Shown here piece by piece: positions 1 through 11,815 of a DNA stretch of 64,000 nt. A program made the translations under genes and the position numbers. The stretch is taken from the NCBI GenBank assembly GCA_034096865.1, contig JAWQFJ010014682.1:1-64000 (forward strand), given 5' to 3'. The notes below the pieces were generated by a model. The model had not been told where the DNA came from. It made no database searches and saw nothing but the letters and a program-made list of their open reading frames with translations. The stretch's first letter is position 1; each line of letters begins with the position of its first letter. Source of the stretch: Theodoxus fluviatilis (taxonomy: Eukaryota; Mollusca; Gastropoda; Cycloneritida; Neritidae).

Positions 1-75
1 AATGAACGAACGAACGAATGAATGCATGAATGAATGAGGTTTTACGGCCTCTCAGCTTTTATAGGCACTGATTGA
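1..75 (-). repeat. SINE tail fragment with GAAC/GAAT microsatellite
   Basis: A GAAY-type tetranucleotide tail is followed by GTTTTACGGCCTCTCAGC, the end shared with the SINE copies at 6983, 18342 and 57604. It is cut by the window edge or by truncation. Confidence 0.5.
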
Positions 76-204
76 CCATTGACAACACCTTCAGTAGTGA
101 ACGGAGCAGTCAAGGAACTTGCTAGAACATTCTGACCCTCCTTTGTTCTCACCCCCCTTCTCTCTCCAAGCACGTCACCTCCCAGAAATAGCGGCTTAGC
201 AGGG

Positions 205-444
205 GCGGACGAGGGGGGGGGGGGGGGGTTTCCGGACCCCCCCCCCCCCCCCCCCCTGCAGGAAAAAAAAATTAAAGAAAAAAAACTATTTTTATTAGTA
301 ACAAAATGTGCTGCCTGAAAGTGGTAATGATCACCATCAGAATGCGCCAGATTGGAACATTTTGCAGTGAAAACTCCCCCCCCCCCCCCCCCCCCCCCCC
401 CCGCTTTCACGTTTCGGCTGAGCTCCAAGCGCTCCTATAGGGTC

Positions 445-479
<35 letters not shown>

Positions 480-503
480 CTTTCACGTTTCGGTTGAGCA
501 CTG

Positions 504-537
<34 letters not shown>

Positions 538-563
538 GCTATCACGTTTCGGTTGAGCCCTTT

Positions 564-594
<31 letters not shown>

Positions 595-625
595 GCCGCT
601 CTTCAAAAAGATTGGAACACCCCCA
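205..625. repeat. Module repeated between poly-C and AC runs
   Basis: A ~20-bp module (cgcTTTCACGTTTCGGTTGAGC, slightly varied) occurs three times, at about 410, 480 and 540. Copies are separated by long C runs (377-402, 447-478) or (AC)n (508-534, 567-594). The phrase AGATTGGAACA also appears on both sides (about 350 and 610). G and C runs at 212-228 and 237-256 belong to the same block. The arrangement resembles short transposons that carry internal microsatellites, but no family can be named. Confidence 0.6.
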
Positions 626-2293
626 CCCCCCCACCCCCACCCCACCCACCCCAAAAAAAAAGAAAAGAAAAAAGAACTGATCCGCACCTGCTTAGTAAAC
701 TAATGAGGTGTGTCGCAACAAAAAAAAACGTGTGTCTAAGCATAGAGTGTTCGTCAATACTTTCATTGGATGATATTAATAGATCTGATGTCATTTTTGC
801 GCCAAATGTGTGTTGCGCCATACTGATTGGACAATTGGTTTGCGACTTTCTACAGTTAAATCACATAGGTTTCCCAGGTCTACTTATTTCGACGGATTAT
901 TTTCCCGATATCTATTTATACAGGGGACGATTTTTGTTACAGAAAACGTGTGTTTAAACATAGAACAGACGTTGATCAACAGAAAGATAGGGAAATTCCC
1001 GGTCAATTGAAATTACAAGAAGCGTTCTTTTGTAGATCGACGAACGCACTGTGTAGGTCGAACGTCACTTGTAGGTTTTTCCAAAACTATTCATAGATCG
1101 ACGAACACAATGTTTAGACATGGTTTTTGTTGGGACAGGGTGCGTTAGTAGGCTAGATATTCCGTCCAAGGGTATACAACATGGACCCTTTCTCTCTCCC
1201 ACCTCCCTTACCCCTCTCACTTGACTGGACCCTGTGGCCGGAGGGTCAGAGGGAGGAAGATCTGATAAGCTAGGCGCCCATGCAGGCAGCCGGCGAACTT
1301 CTGCCCTCCACTTCTCCAGGGTCAAGGTCATAGAGGGATAGCAGCTTGACCAGTAATTCTCCAGTTTGAATAAAGGAGTTATACCGAAGCTTCATTGAAG
1401 CTGCCGTCTTGTTTGGGAAAAGAGGTGACGTGCCCGGGTCGGACGCTAAATGAACACAGAAAGCGTGACAAGAGGACCGACAAGCTAGGGTATTCCTCAT
1501 CGATTGAGAGAGTCAGTGACCTGAGAGGGGCCGTTTTTGTTTGTAGATCGTACGCTGGGTGGGAAGAGTTTCCTCTTCAGGAGCTGAGCCACCAGAGTCC
1601 CGTCCTCCCATTCTGTAAACCCGAGTCAATACTTTTGCCGGTAGGCGAAATCTCTAGTTTACTAGAATACCGCCCCCCTACACTCTGTCTCCTTTTGGGT
1701 AGCAGTGCACATTCTCTCTGTCGGAAAATCTTCTTTCTTGAGTAACGGATGAGAGTGGCTGGCGGGTGACGGCTCTTATGCGTGCAGGACGAGAGGAGTT
1801 CACTCCTTGGTGGCGGGGATCTCCATGAGACACACGTGAAGGGCGTGAACTATTCGCATGTTGTGCGTCATAAATCCGAGATCTCTGCTCTGTCCGGAGA
1901 GGTGAGCGTCGAACCTTTCTCACGAACTTTTGCTCAGTCACTCGGCGCCGACGAGTGTTGTGCAGGTTGCCCGTGAGCACGCTGAAGAGCATGTATGACG
2001 TGGAGTGGCCTGGCAGGTTGAAGTGTTCACCCACGGGAAGAGCTGTCTGGTTTCTGATTGTTGCCCTGCGTCCGTTCATGCGCTGGCGCAGTGTCTGTAA
2101 GCCTGAGCGCACCGCCAAGGGAAGGGATCCACAAGCAAGCGGATTGCTGATAGAGCAAAGCAGAAACTCGCCTTTCGTAACAAATTCTTACCCCCAGCCT
2201 ACGGGGATGGCAACGTAGCTGACTTCTCAACAAACGAAAGTAGATATGGTAGCAAATCGAAGACAAATCACTTGCACGCAAGCATGCATGTTT

Positions 2294-2296
<3 letters not shown>
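626..2296. other. No gene recognised
   Basis: Unique-looking DNA with short frames only. Two related pieces occur near 730-775 and 935-980 (ACGTGTGTYTAARCATAGA) and TAGATCGACGAAC occurs twice (about 1034 and 1096). A fragment of the SINE head (TTCTTACCCCCAGCCTACGG) lies at 2187-2206. Confidence 0.4.
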
Positions 2297-2358
<62 letters not shown>

Positions 2359-2560
2359 CATGTGTTCGTGTGCTTGAGTGTGTGTTGCATGTGTGCGCTC
2401 GTGTGAGAATAGGCGCGCGCGCGCGCAAGAGTGCGTGTGAGTGTATGTATGTGTGCGTGCGCGTATGAGTTCGTGTGTGTGTGTGTGTGCATGTGTGTGT
2501 ATGCGTGTGTATGTGTGTGCGTGCATGCGTGTGTGCGCGCGCGTGTGAGAATACACAAAA
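2297..2560. repeat. (GA)n followed by TG-rich microsatellite
   Basis: About 30 GA units at 2297-2356, then ~200 bp of impure TG/CG dinucleotide repeat. The open frames across it are products of the repeat. Confidence 0.95.
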
Positions 2561-2637
2561 GGGGATGTGAAATTTTCAAACAGCCTGAAAGATGTAACTG
2601 AATGGATTGATCAGCATTTGACCATCCGTGAAGTGAC

Positions 2638-2922
2638 AGTCGGTGTTGTGATCGTCAGTAGTGTGACCATCAGTAGTGTGACCATCAGGGATGTGACCAT
2701 CAGTGGATGTGACCATCAGTGGTGTGACCATCAGGGATGTGACCATCAATGGTATGACTATGAAGGATGTTACCATCAGGGGTGTGACCATCACTGGTGT
2801 GACCATAAGGGATGTGACCATCAGTGGTTTGACCATCAGGGATGTGACCATTAGTCGTGTGACCATCAGCGGCGTGACCATCAGTAGTGTGACCATCAGT
2901 GGTGTGACCATCAGCTGAAACC
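2638..2922. repeat. 15-bp tandem repeat (GTGACCATCAGTGGT)
   Basis: About 19 imperfect copies in direct orientation. The period is a multiple of three, which explains the long open frames on both strands (DGHTT on minus, VTISG on plus). No start, splice or conservation evidence supports a protein. Confidence 0.93.
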
Positions 2923-2970
2923 GTGAGGCAGGACCAGCCCATGGACTCTCCCTTCCTGGATGCCGTCGAT

Positions 2971-3406
2971 CTCCAATGCGAGATCTCCAATGCGAGATCT
3001 CCAATGCACGAGATCTCCAATGCACGAGATCTCCAATGCGAGATTTCCAATGTGAGATCTCCAATGCACGAGATCTCCAATGCGAGATCTCCAATGTGAG
3101 ATCTCCAATGCACGAGATCTCCAATGCACGAGATCTCCAATGTGAGATCTCCAATGCACGAGATCTCCAATGCGAGATCTCCAATGTGAGATCTCCAATG
3201 CACGAGATCTCCAATGCGAGATCTCCAATGTGAGATCTCCAATGCACGAGATCTCCAATGCGAGATCTCCAATGTGAGATCTCCAATGCACGAGATCTCC
3301 AATGTGAGATCTCCAATGCACGAGATCTCCAATGCGAGATCTCCAATGTGAGATCTCCAATGCACGAGATCTCCAATGCGAGATCTCCAATGCACGAGAT
3401 CTCCAA
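2971..3406. repeat. 14-16-bp tandem repeat (GAGATCTCCAATGC/T, with or without AC)
   Basis: About 29 copies. Units are 14 bp (ending TGC or TGT) or 16 bp (ending TGCAC), mixed in recurring groups that look like a higher-order unit of about 44-58 bp. Nearly every unit contains AGATCT. Its composition is unrelated to the adjoining 15-bp array. Confidence 0.93.
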
Positions 3407-3714
3407 CACTTGAGAACTGTCATAGTCATTCTGGTCGCTGCCATCAGCTCCAGCCCTTCGACTATTTCAGACCAATGTCCAGGTAACTCTGTTCATGTCT
3501 GAGTGACAAATTGATTTTTCTGTGTGTGGGTTATTTGTCTTTCGCGATTGGTTGACTAGTGTGGCTATTTTTCTTGGGGTTTGGATGCGTGGATTAGTGT
3601 GTGTCCAAATGTGTGCCTCGTGTCTGTTGAACTTCAGATCTTCCAATACATGGTCGAACCTTATTGACCTGCCAGGGCTGGTATGCAGGAGAGCCTGATT
3701 GTGCTGCTAACGGC
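3407..3714. other. Short unique spacer
   Basis: Spacer between minisatellites; no gene, RNA or element recognised. Confidence 0.4.
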
Positions 3715-3897
3715 CTGATGCCATCTATCGGCCTGATATCGTCTATCGGCATGATACCATCTATCGGCCTGATACCATATATCGGCATGATACCATCTAT
3801 CGGCATGATACTATTTATCGGCCTGATACCATCTATTGGCATGATACCATCTATCGGCATAATACTATCTATTGGCATGATACAATTTATCGGCATT
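3715..3897. repeat. 18-bp tandem repeat (ATCGGCATGATACCATCT)
   Basis: About ten imperfect copies alternating GGCATGATA and GGCCTGATA. The period again keeps frames open on both strands. Confidence 0.9.
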
Positions 3898-4509
3898 ACA
3901 ATGGAGACTATTTCATACACAGGAACCAACATGGCGGTATCGCAGCGATAACTTTGTTGGTGAAAGCACCGTCCAATATCGATCCAGTAAATATTGGTTA
4001 TTTTTCTGTGAACATTATTCTTTACCGTTGATGGGTTTGAGAGATGACTCATCATTTAAATCTAATCAAACATTTTGTCTGGTTTCCCCTCACTGACAAT
4101 TTAAATACGCGTGGAGCATATTAGCCACTATGGCCGAATACAGACGACCGAAGCTCTTAAAACAAAGAAGTAACTCTTTGGCCCAAGTAAACATACTTAA
4201 CTCAATTGTTGGCATTTTCTTGTGATTGATCTAGATACCGCTGATGAACTCGAGGAATGCCTCATCATCGAAATCTATTCAAACGTTTTGTCACTTTCCC
4301 TGGAATGGACAGGGATGCACTTGTGTCAAATTTTAGACGACCCAAAAGCTATCGGAGACGTATCCCTAGCTCCTTCATGCGGAACTATTGGAGGGCTTGT
4401 CCGGCCGGTAGCTCTCGGCAGGATGACGCCTATAGTACCTGTAAGATATCAGACAGTCCAACATACCAGTCCTGGTCTTACCCCGATGATCACCGCTAGC
4501 CTCTTAGGC
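3898..4509. other. Spacer with a weak internal duplication
   Basis: No gene recognised. Bases about 4026-4090 and 4237-4300 share a similar pattern (TGATG...GA.TG.CTCATCAT..AAATCTA.TCAAAC.TTTTGTC), suggesting an old local duplication next to the 42-bp array. Confidence 0.4.
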
Positions 4510-6327
4510 TGCTAGGGAGCACTCCCTGGCTGTACATCCTGAAAGCCCAGACGCTAGGGAGCACTCCCTGGCTGTACTTCCTGAAAGCCCAGACCCTAGG
4601 GAGCACTCCCTGGCTGTACATCCTGAAAGCCCAGACGCTAGGGAGCACTCCCTGGCTGTACATCCTGAAAGCCCAGACGCTAGGGAGCACTCCCTGGCTG
4701 TACATCCTGAAAGCCCAGACCCTAGGGAGCACTCCCTGGCTGTACATCCTGAAAGCCCAGACGCTAGGGAGCACTCCCTGGCTGTACATCCTGAAAGCCC
4801 AGACACTAGGGAGCACTCCCTGGCTGTACTTCCTGAAAGCCCAGACCCTAGGGAGCACTCCCTGGCTGTACTTCCTGAAAGCCCAGACCCTAGGGAGCAC
4901 TCCCTGGCTGTACATCCTGAAAGCCCAGACGCTAGGGAGCACTCCCTGGCTGTACATCCTGAAAGCCCAGACCCTAGGGAGCACTCCCTGGCTGTACTTC
5001 CTGAAAGCCCAGACCCTAGGGAGCACTCCCTGGCTGTACTTCCTGAAAGCCCAGACGCTAGGGAGCACTCCCTGGCTGTACATCCTGAAAGCCCAGACGC
5101 TAGGGAGCACTCCCTGGCTGTACATCCTGAAAGCCCAGACGCTAGGGAGCACTCCCTGGCTGTACTTCCTGAAAGCCCAGACGCTAGGGAGCACTCCCTG
5201 GCTGTACTTCCTGAAAGCCCAGACCCTAGGGAGCACTCCCTGGCTGTACTTCCTGAAAGCCCAGACCCTAGGGAGCACTCCCTGGCTGTACATCCTGAAA
5301 GCCCAGACGCTAGGGAGCACTCCCTGGCTGTACTTCCTGAAAGCCCAGACGCTAGGGAGCACTCCCTGGCTGTACTTCCTGAAAGCCCAGACGCTAGGGA
5401 GCACTCCCTGGCTGTACTTCCTGAAAGCCCAGACCCTAGGGAGCACTCCCTGGCTGTACTTCCTAAAAGCCCAGACCCTAGGGAGCACTCCCTGGCTGTA
5501 CTTCCTGAAAGCCCAGACCCTAGGGAGCACTCCCTGGCTGTACTTCCTGAAAGCCCAGACCCTAGGGAGCACTCCCTGGCTGTACTTCCTGAAAGCCCAG
5601 ACCCTAGGGAGCACTCCCTGGCTGTACTTCCTGAAAGCCCAGACCCTAGGGAGCACTCCCTGGCTGTACTTCCTGAAAGCCCAGACCCTAGGGAGCACTC
5701 CCTGGCTGTACTTCCTGAAAGCCCAGACCCTAGGGAGCACTCCCTGGCTGTACTTCCTGAAAGCCCAGACCCTAGGGAGCACTCCCTGGCTGTACTTCCT
5801 GAAAGCCCAGACCCTAGGGAGCACTCCCTGGCTGTACTTCCTGAAAGCCCAGACCCTAGGGAGCACTCCCTGGCTGTACTTCCTGAAAGCCCAGACCCTA
5901 GGGAGCACTCCCTGGCTGTACTTCCTGAAAGCCCAGACGCTTGGGAGCACTCCCTGGCTGTACATCCTGAAAGCCCAGACGCTAGGGAGCACTCCCTGGC
6001 TGTACATCCTGAAAGCCCAGACGCTAGGGAGCACTCCCTGGCTGTACATCCTGAAAGCCCAGACGCTAGGGAGCACTCCCTGGCTGTACATCCTGAAAGC
6101 CCAGACGCTAGGGAGCACTCCCTGGCTGTACATCCTGAAAGCCCAGACGCTAGGGAGCACTCCCTGGCTGTACTTCCTGAAAGCCCAGACGCTAGGGAGC
6201 ACTCCCTGGCTGTACATCCTGAAAGCCCAGACGCTAGGGAGCACTCCCTGGCTGTACTTCCTGAAAGCCCAGACGCTAGGGAGCACTCCCTGGCTGTACA
6301 TCCTGAAAGCCCAGACGCTAGGGATTC
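4510..6327. repeat. 42-bp minisatellite, about 43 copies
   Basis: The unit GCTAGGGAGCACTCCC / TGGCTGTACATCCTGAAAGC / CCAGAC is 42 bp and highly uniform. Two main variable sites are TACATCC versus TACTTCC, and AGACGCTAGG versus AGACCCTAGG. A block at about 5220-5930 is almost entirely of one type (TACTTCC with CCCTAGG), pointing to recent local expansion. Rare single variants occur at 5464 (CCTAAAAGC) and 5940 (GCTTGGG). Each unit holds AGGGAG-CA-CTCCCT, a short inverted repeat. The minus strand stays open in two frames for over 600 codons (14-aa periods), which a 42-bp period without stops produces automatically. Confidence 0.96.
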
Positions 6328-6982
6328 CAGCTCGTGTGTCAGCGAGCAGCTCCGGCAGTGTTGTACTCCAGGAGACTCTTCTGATGCACCTGTATTGACC
6401 ATGATATATGTGTATGCATGAAGAACAAGAAAGAATAGATGTGTTTTAGGAAGATTTTTTTAAACCAGTAACGACGACACTGTCTAGAAGATACAACTGC
6501 GTGGCAATCAATGAATCAAGTTCAAGTTCTGCCGTGGTGGTGTTGCATGTGACAACCAAGTGACTTGTCTTGATAAAAGGCTCTGTTGAGCGTGAGGGGT
6601 CCCGACTCTGGTTTGAAGCTTTCAGTAGGATCCCACACAGTGAATCCAGTGCGACCTCTTTGTGTTGAGAATATCATACGGCAGCCAGCAGTAGAGACTC
6701 CCCAAATTCCTCTTGGGCAAGTGGTCCCCGAGCTTTCAGAGCATGACTCCAGTAGCGTGACCAAAGGTAGCCTGAAGTGCAGCTAGTGACAGAGGGGGCG
6801 ACATACTCGGGATGGGAGAGTCTTCCTCGAGGCAGGTAACAACCTGTGCCTCTTATCATGCCCATGGCAAGGCTGACTGGTCATCATGATGATATGTTTG
6901 GTCTGTCGCCTCCTTGTGTATTGTGCCTACGCTATGCAGAAGCTGGACGATCGATAGAAAATGCAAAAGAACAATAGCATCC
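6328..6982. other. No gene recognised
   Basis: Unique DNA between the minisatellite and the SINE. Short frames (up to 80 codons) have no recognisable domain. Confidence 0.4.
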
Positions 6983-7047
6983 GATGGATGGATGGATGGA
7001 TGGTTGGTGTTTTACGGCCTGTCAACCTTTGTAGGCTATGTAAGACT

Positions 7048-7447
7048 TGACTTACTTGACTTATGCCTCTTAATTCCTTGAGGAACATAGGGCCGCAACA
7101 ACACTCCTCCAACGCACACGATTCTGGCAGGTCCTCTTCAGCTCCGCCCATGACATTCTGCTGGCCTTTACTTCAGCGCGGACACTCCTACGCCAAGTCT
7201 GTTTTGGTCAACCCACTTTGCGCTTTCCTTGTGGGCTCCAGTCCAAAGCCTGCCTGGTGATGTTAGATGCAGGCTTTCGTAGCGTGTGGCCGATCCATCC
7301 CCATTTTCGTTTCCTGATCTCCTGGTCGATTGGGGCTTGTTTTGTTCTGTCCCACAGATTTTCATTGGAGACAGTCTCTGGCCATCTGATGTTGAGTATA
7401 TTTCTCAGGCATCTGTTGACGAATGTCTGGAGCTTGTGGGTATTGGT
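7048..7447 (-). mobile_element. 5'-truncated non-LTR retrotransposon (LINE) 3' end
   Basis: The inserted piece between the 12-bp duplications. It carries the last ~120 codons of a reverse-transcriptase frame and then, after the stop at 7070-7072, a short tail of AAGTCAAGT-type repeats in place of poly-A. Truncation at the 5' side and the target duplication fit target-primed reverse transcription. Confidence 0.8.
7070..7445 (-). pseudogene. Reverse transcriptase C-terminal remnant
   Basis: Read on the minus strand, the frame contains [20 protein letters not shown], then [25 protein letters not shown], a stop, then PKQTWRRSV and a Trp/Arg-rich end closing with CSSRN. This order (R-x-RWxWIGHxLR, then W.PQGKR..GRP..TWRR) is the well-known C-terminal tail of animal LINE endonuclease-reverse transcriptases. 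One in-frame TGA replaces the expected Arg of GRP, and the catalytic RT and endonuclease parts are absent, so it is a dead fragment. Confidence 0.82.
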
Positions 7448-9440
7448 CTATGTAAGACTACAAAGCACTAAAATCACTAGAACAGATTAGAGTAAACGCA
7501 AAGCAAGTCATGATGTCCCTAGTTATTCGCCTCTTACGAATCGCGTAGGGAGATGCGGTGGGTCAATTCTTACCCCGAACCCACAGGGGGACATAGCATC
7601 CGACCCCTCCTGCTACTTGTTTGCATTGTCGGTGGTTGGCGATTCCAGCGAGAAACTTCATCGCCGCCAGACTCTCCAGACTCCATCAGGTGGGGATATA
7701 ACGGCCGCTCCAGGTCCTGAGCCTTCGAGATGTATCTTGGGTGGAGCGTGTACTTCGAGACGAGCACCGACCTGCACGGATCTCTCGAAAGTATCACAAT
7801 AGTCACTTGTCGGGTTGTCCGTGCGCCTCGGACTTCCGTTACTGGTTACCAGTTACGATGTATGCTTGCCCGACTTTATCACGACAGAATCGTGCTTGTT
7901 GTATCAGATCGTAATGGACGCAACAGCCTAAACAATACATTTACTCGTTCATTCGATCTCTCCAGGTATTGCTGTACAGGTCCATCCAACAGTGGTCGTG
8001 ATTTTTCAACAAACTTGCCGCTCCACAACTCTTTCTTTCTTTCTTTTTAATTGCTTGTGATCAAAGCACTGAACGATAGTTTGGTAGGAATTTTATTCCA
8101 ATTCATGTGCTGCCTCTGTTTGAGGCTACTTGTTTTTCTTTTTACAACAAAAGTTGAATGAACATGCAGAATACAAATGTCACATGGTTTGCCACCATGG
8201 CATTGTAATGGAAAGAAAAATAATGAGAAATAGACATGATCATCATGATCAGCAAAATCATAAGGTGGACAGCAGAATCAAGTTATGATTGATGATGTCG
8301 TGAGTACCATCACGAGGGCAACAAAACGTTTTTGGATAGTACATGGTGTAAAGACCGGTGCATACATAGCGATAACAAGATGACATGCCCTGGCATGATA
8401 CAGATGGACAACACTCTGATCGGATTGCAAGGACAGTTCACTGTCAAAATAGGAATGCCAGAAGCTTTCTCAAAACAGAAAGCGGAAAATGCTTACACGA
8501 ACTGTCCACACCATCATCGCCTTTGAGAGACTCCACATCTCAAAGACCAAGGTGTTTTCAAGACACCCGAGAAAGTGAAGGAACTATGTTTTCATGAGTG
8601 CTGGTACTGCTTCCCACGCCCCAGATATCTTTCGTAATGGCTGTTTCCCAGTTTGAATGAGATGCCACATCAGTTGTTAGTTTCCAAACCCAGAACCTTA
8701 ACTGCAAGGTAAGCAAGACATGGTCTCCATCTTGTTGGCGTCAAATAAGGACACATCTCTTGTCATTACTATGATTACGTCAATCACTCATGCACAACGT
8801 AACACCTATTTGGTGCGGCAGTTATTTAAGATATTCGAAAGAGGGAGATAATGACACATACATTCCAAGAAGCACCTTGAAAAGACTTCAACGAAGTTTC
8901 AAACCTCCACTTTGGGTACCGGTATTCCATCATGACGCAGCTTCCTGTTTTGTGTGGCATCCAGGTCAGACCACAGAAACATGCCGTTGTTATAGTCCAA
9001 CATCGAGGCATAGTCAGCAGGTATCTTGTGGTATCAACATCATTGACGGAAGGTGCAATCTTCAGCCCCCTAACTTCTGGCCTCCAGGTTCAGGCTGGAT
9101 TACAGGACTGCGCCACCGTTTCCGCTCCCTTATGCAATCACTCTGGACAGCTTAAGAACATGACCGGCTACCCTTCGGTGACAGCTTTCACATTACCTCA
9201 TACGGAAAAAAAGCACACGCTTCGTGGGTTAAGAGTACAAGTGTTTTCACACTATGAAATAAAATGACAGTGCAGAGGAAAAACCGGGAAATAGATAATA
9301 CAAGCACGCTTAACAATCCACAGTAAAAATGAGCTGGTCTCTGGCACTACTTGTGCCTTGATTAAGGACCAGACACAAAATTAAACAAGAAATAAAGGTA
9401 CAATTAGTATCTAAAGCAACAACGAAGATGGTCTCTCTAT

Positions 9441-9443
9441 GGG

Positions 9444-9521
<78 letters not shown>
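9441..9521. repeat. (GA)n microsatellite
   Basis: About 40 GA units following GGGGAGGGAG. Confidence 0.97.
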
Positions 9522-9523
<2 letters not shown>

Positions 9524-10327
9524 AGTTTTACTCTATATCCTTTTCCATCTCCCTGCCCCTCTGCATATGACGAATGGTCAGTCCTGGCACTTTTCTGCAT
9601 GCGGCACTTCGAGAGCACGATATGTTTCAATTATGCAATGCATACATGACACCTAGGATTCATCAAGTGGCCCAGTCCTCAGGACACAAAGTGTTAACTG
9701 AGAGATCCGACACCCAGATTTAGGTGAGACGCTATATACAACTTGCATTATCTTTACCTGTGTTTATGCATATTTCGCAACCATGGATTTAAGGCTGCGT
9801 TCATTAATCAAAGGCGTGCAGAGCTCTGTATAAGGAAACTAGATCGCTTCATGAACATGCAAGAGCAGCAGCATTTTTGCTGAGAAAAAATATACACTGA
9901 AAGCTTGCAAAAGCGTTTAGAGAGAACTCGGAGGGATTGCCTGCATAGCAAGGTTCGTGTTCGATATAAGCTTTGGATTTTTTTAGTGCTTGCCACAAAC
10001 GCTCCGCTATGAACGTTTTCCATAGCTTTCGTTAGGAACGACTAGTCTCTGAGAAACGCAGCACACATCCCAACCTTGAGGTGAACATACTGATGTACAT
10101 GTTTATCTGCAGCCGTCAATCCTTCAATCCACCAAAGAATAGTATCTCAGCAGAACTTTACACCACAAAATCTGCACAAACCATTCTTTCATATGGATGT
10201 GCAACGCAGATAGAGTCATCTACACCTACATAATCCAAACCTACTAATAAAATATTCATAAGCAGGTTGAACAGACTCCAATCAACTGCCATTTTATATT
10301 TTCCTTTTCAGCCAACAGGAAGTCTTC

Positions 10328-10433
10328 CCGGTCACCTAATACAAAAGGTCATGGTCACCTAATACAAAAGATCAAGGTCACCTGATTATAAAAGGTCACA
10401 GTCACCTAATACAAAAGGTCACGGTCACCTAAT
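10328..10433. repeat. ~22-bp tandem repeat (GGTCACCTAATACAAAA)
   Basis: Five imperfect copies of GGTCACCTAATACAAAAGGTCAT-like units. Each junction forms AAGGTCA or a close variant. Confidence 0.8.
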
Positions 10434-11782
10434 ACGCTGCACAAATATGAATTGAAACATTTCCAAAAGTTTCAAGATCTTGTGCCAGAAATCTGAGGTC
10501 GGCCACCGTACTCTTGAAAGCCAGCTACCGGAACAGTTCTCAAGATGATCAAAAGTGACATGGTGTATATGAAATAATTCCCTGAATTCATAGTCAATTT
10601 ACAGTTTGTGACATATAAGTAGTTCAAGGCCAAAAAATAAAGTTTCGACATTTTTATAACATTATCACGTGATAACCGGTGGTATATTTACTAAAATGCG
10701 TTTTAAATATGTACAGATCATTGACAAAATGAATAATTACACATACTTTTATACGTTTAAACAAAATAGAATTTAGAAGAATTAAAAAAAAAACTACAAA
10801 TATTCTACTGCGTGTTGTTCTTCTGTTCCAAAGGCGAGTCATGATAATGACAAGCGCCATTCACACTAAACCCTGTCATAAATGTGGACAGTTGGGACAA
10901 AAGTCACTCTTCAACAACAACAAAAAAGCCCATGCATCATACATGCAAGTATTTGATTATAGTGTTGAAAACAGAAACGCACACCGGCAACCAAGAGCTG
11001 TTCAGCATGACAGTATTCCACACAGTACATCTACTCACCTTCATGCGACACACATTTACTAAAAACATGCACTACATAATGGCGTAGATTGTAATCGTAC
11101 GATGCCACTGGTTAACTACAAGTCTGTGGCCACAGTCACCTTTATCAACAGGGGGAAAAAGAAAGAAAAAAAGCCCCCGGGGTTGAATAATTCTTCTCGA
11201 TTTGGCACAATGTCCTTGCTTTTGATTAACTGTTAGAGGATCCAACCGGCTTTACTCACATGAAGACACATGGCCCTCAAAATCATTAAGAACATTCCCA
11301 TTTCTCTGACTTGCTGCGTGGGGGCAAGACATTGGAAGCTCAAAGGCAAGTATAAAAATACGTTTGTGACGATGACCTCTCTCTATTTTGTGTGTGTGGA
11401 GGACATAATTCATGATGGTCATCACAAAACACACATTCAAGTCTTTTTTAAAAATTGGACAAAAAATTACTAGTAGACTTTGTCGTATGGGATTCAAAAC
11501 AACATTTGGCTGGCGTAGCAAATATCTGAGAACTGCATCTGGTTTCGTGCAAAGCTCTGTACAGGGTTTGGAGTCGTCTACAGCCGCAACTCTGTCCTAT
11601 GAAAAAAATCATAGCATGGATTTTCATTATTGCCTGTGCAAGTTGCTTGTATATTCTTGCACAGGTAAGCATTTATCATTGAATTTGTCACAGTGTCAAA
11701 CAAGCCAAATGGTGCATTAACATAGTAACTTCAGCTAAAGATAAATTTGGCTCGAAGACAGTGGTGATTCCATTCATAAGAC

Positions 11783-11786
<4 letters not shown>

Positions 11787-11814
<28 letters not shown>
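11787..11814. repeat. (AC)n microsatellite
   Basis: About 13 AC units. Confidence 0.95.

Positions 11815-11815
<1 letters not shown>

Larger units (their letters stand above)
6983..7591 (-). repeat. SINE-like element split by a LINE insertion
   Basis: The left part is a (GGAT)n tail plus TTTTACGGCCTGTCAACC...GTAGGCTATGTAAGACT (to 7047). The right part resumes with CTATGTAAGACTACAAAGCAC and runs to the head CCCGAACCCACAGGGGG. Joined, it matches copies at 18342, 57604 and 63570. The 12-bp CTATGTAAGACT at 7036-7047 is repeated at 7448-7459 and is the target-site duplication of the inserted LINE. Confidence 0.8.

Noticed and set aside
2638..6327. CRISPR-like look of regularly spaced repeats
   Set aside because: The repeats are contiguous without unique spacers, the genome is eukaryotic, and no cas-like genes are present.
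4496..6402. Two overlapping open frames of 601 and 632 codons on the minus strand
   Set aside because: They are forced by the stop-free 42-bp period; two frames being open at once argues against selection for either. Kept as a minisatellite.
8790..9155. 121-codon plus-strand frame
   Set aside because: No domain, no splice or start context, and no repeat or family resemblance; length is within chance for this GC content.
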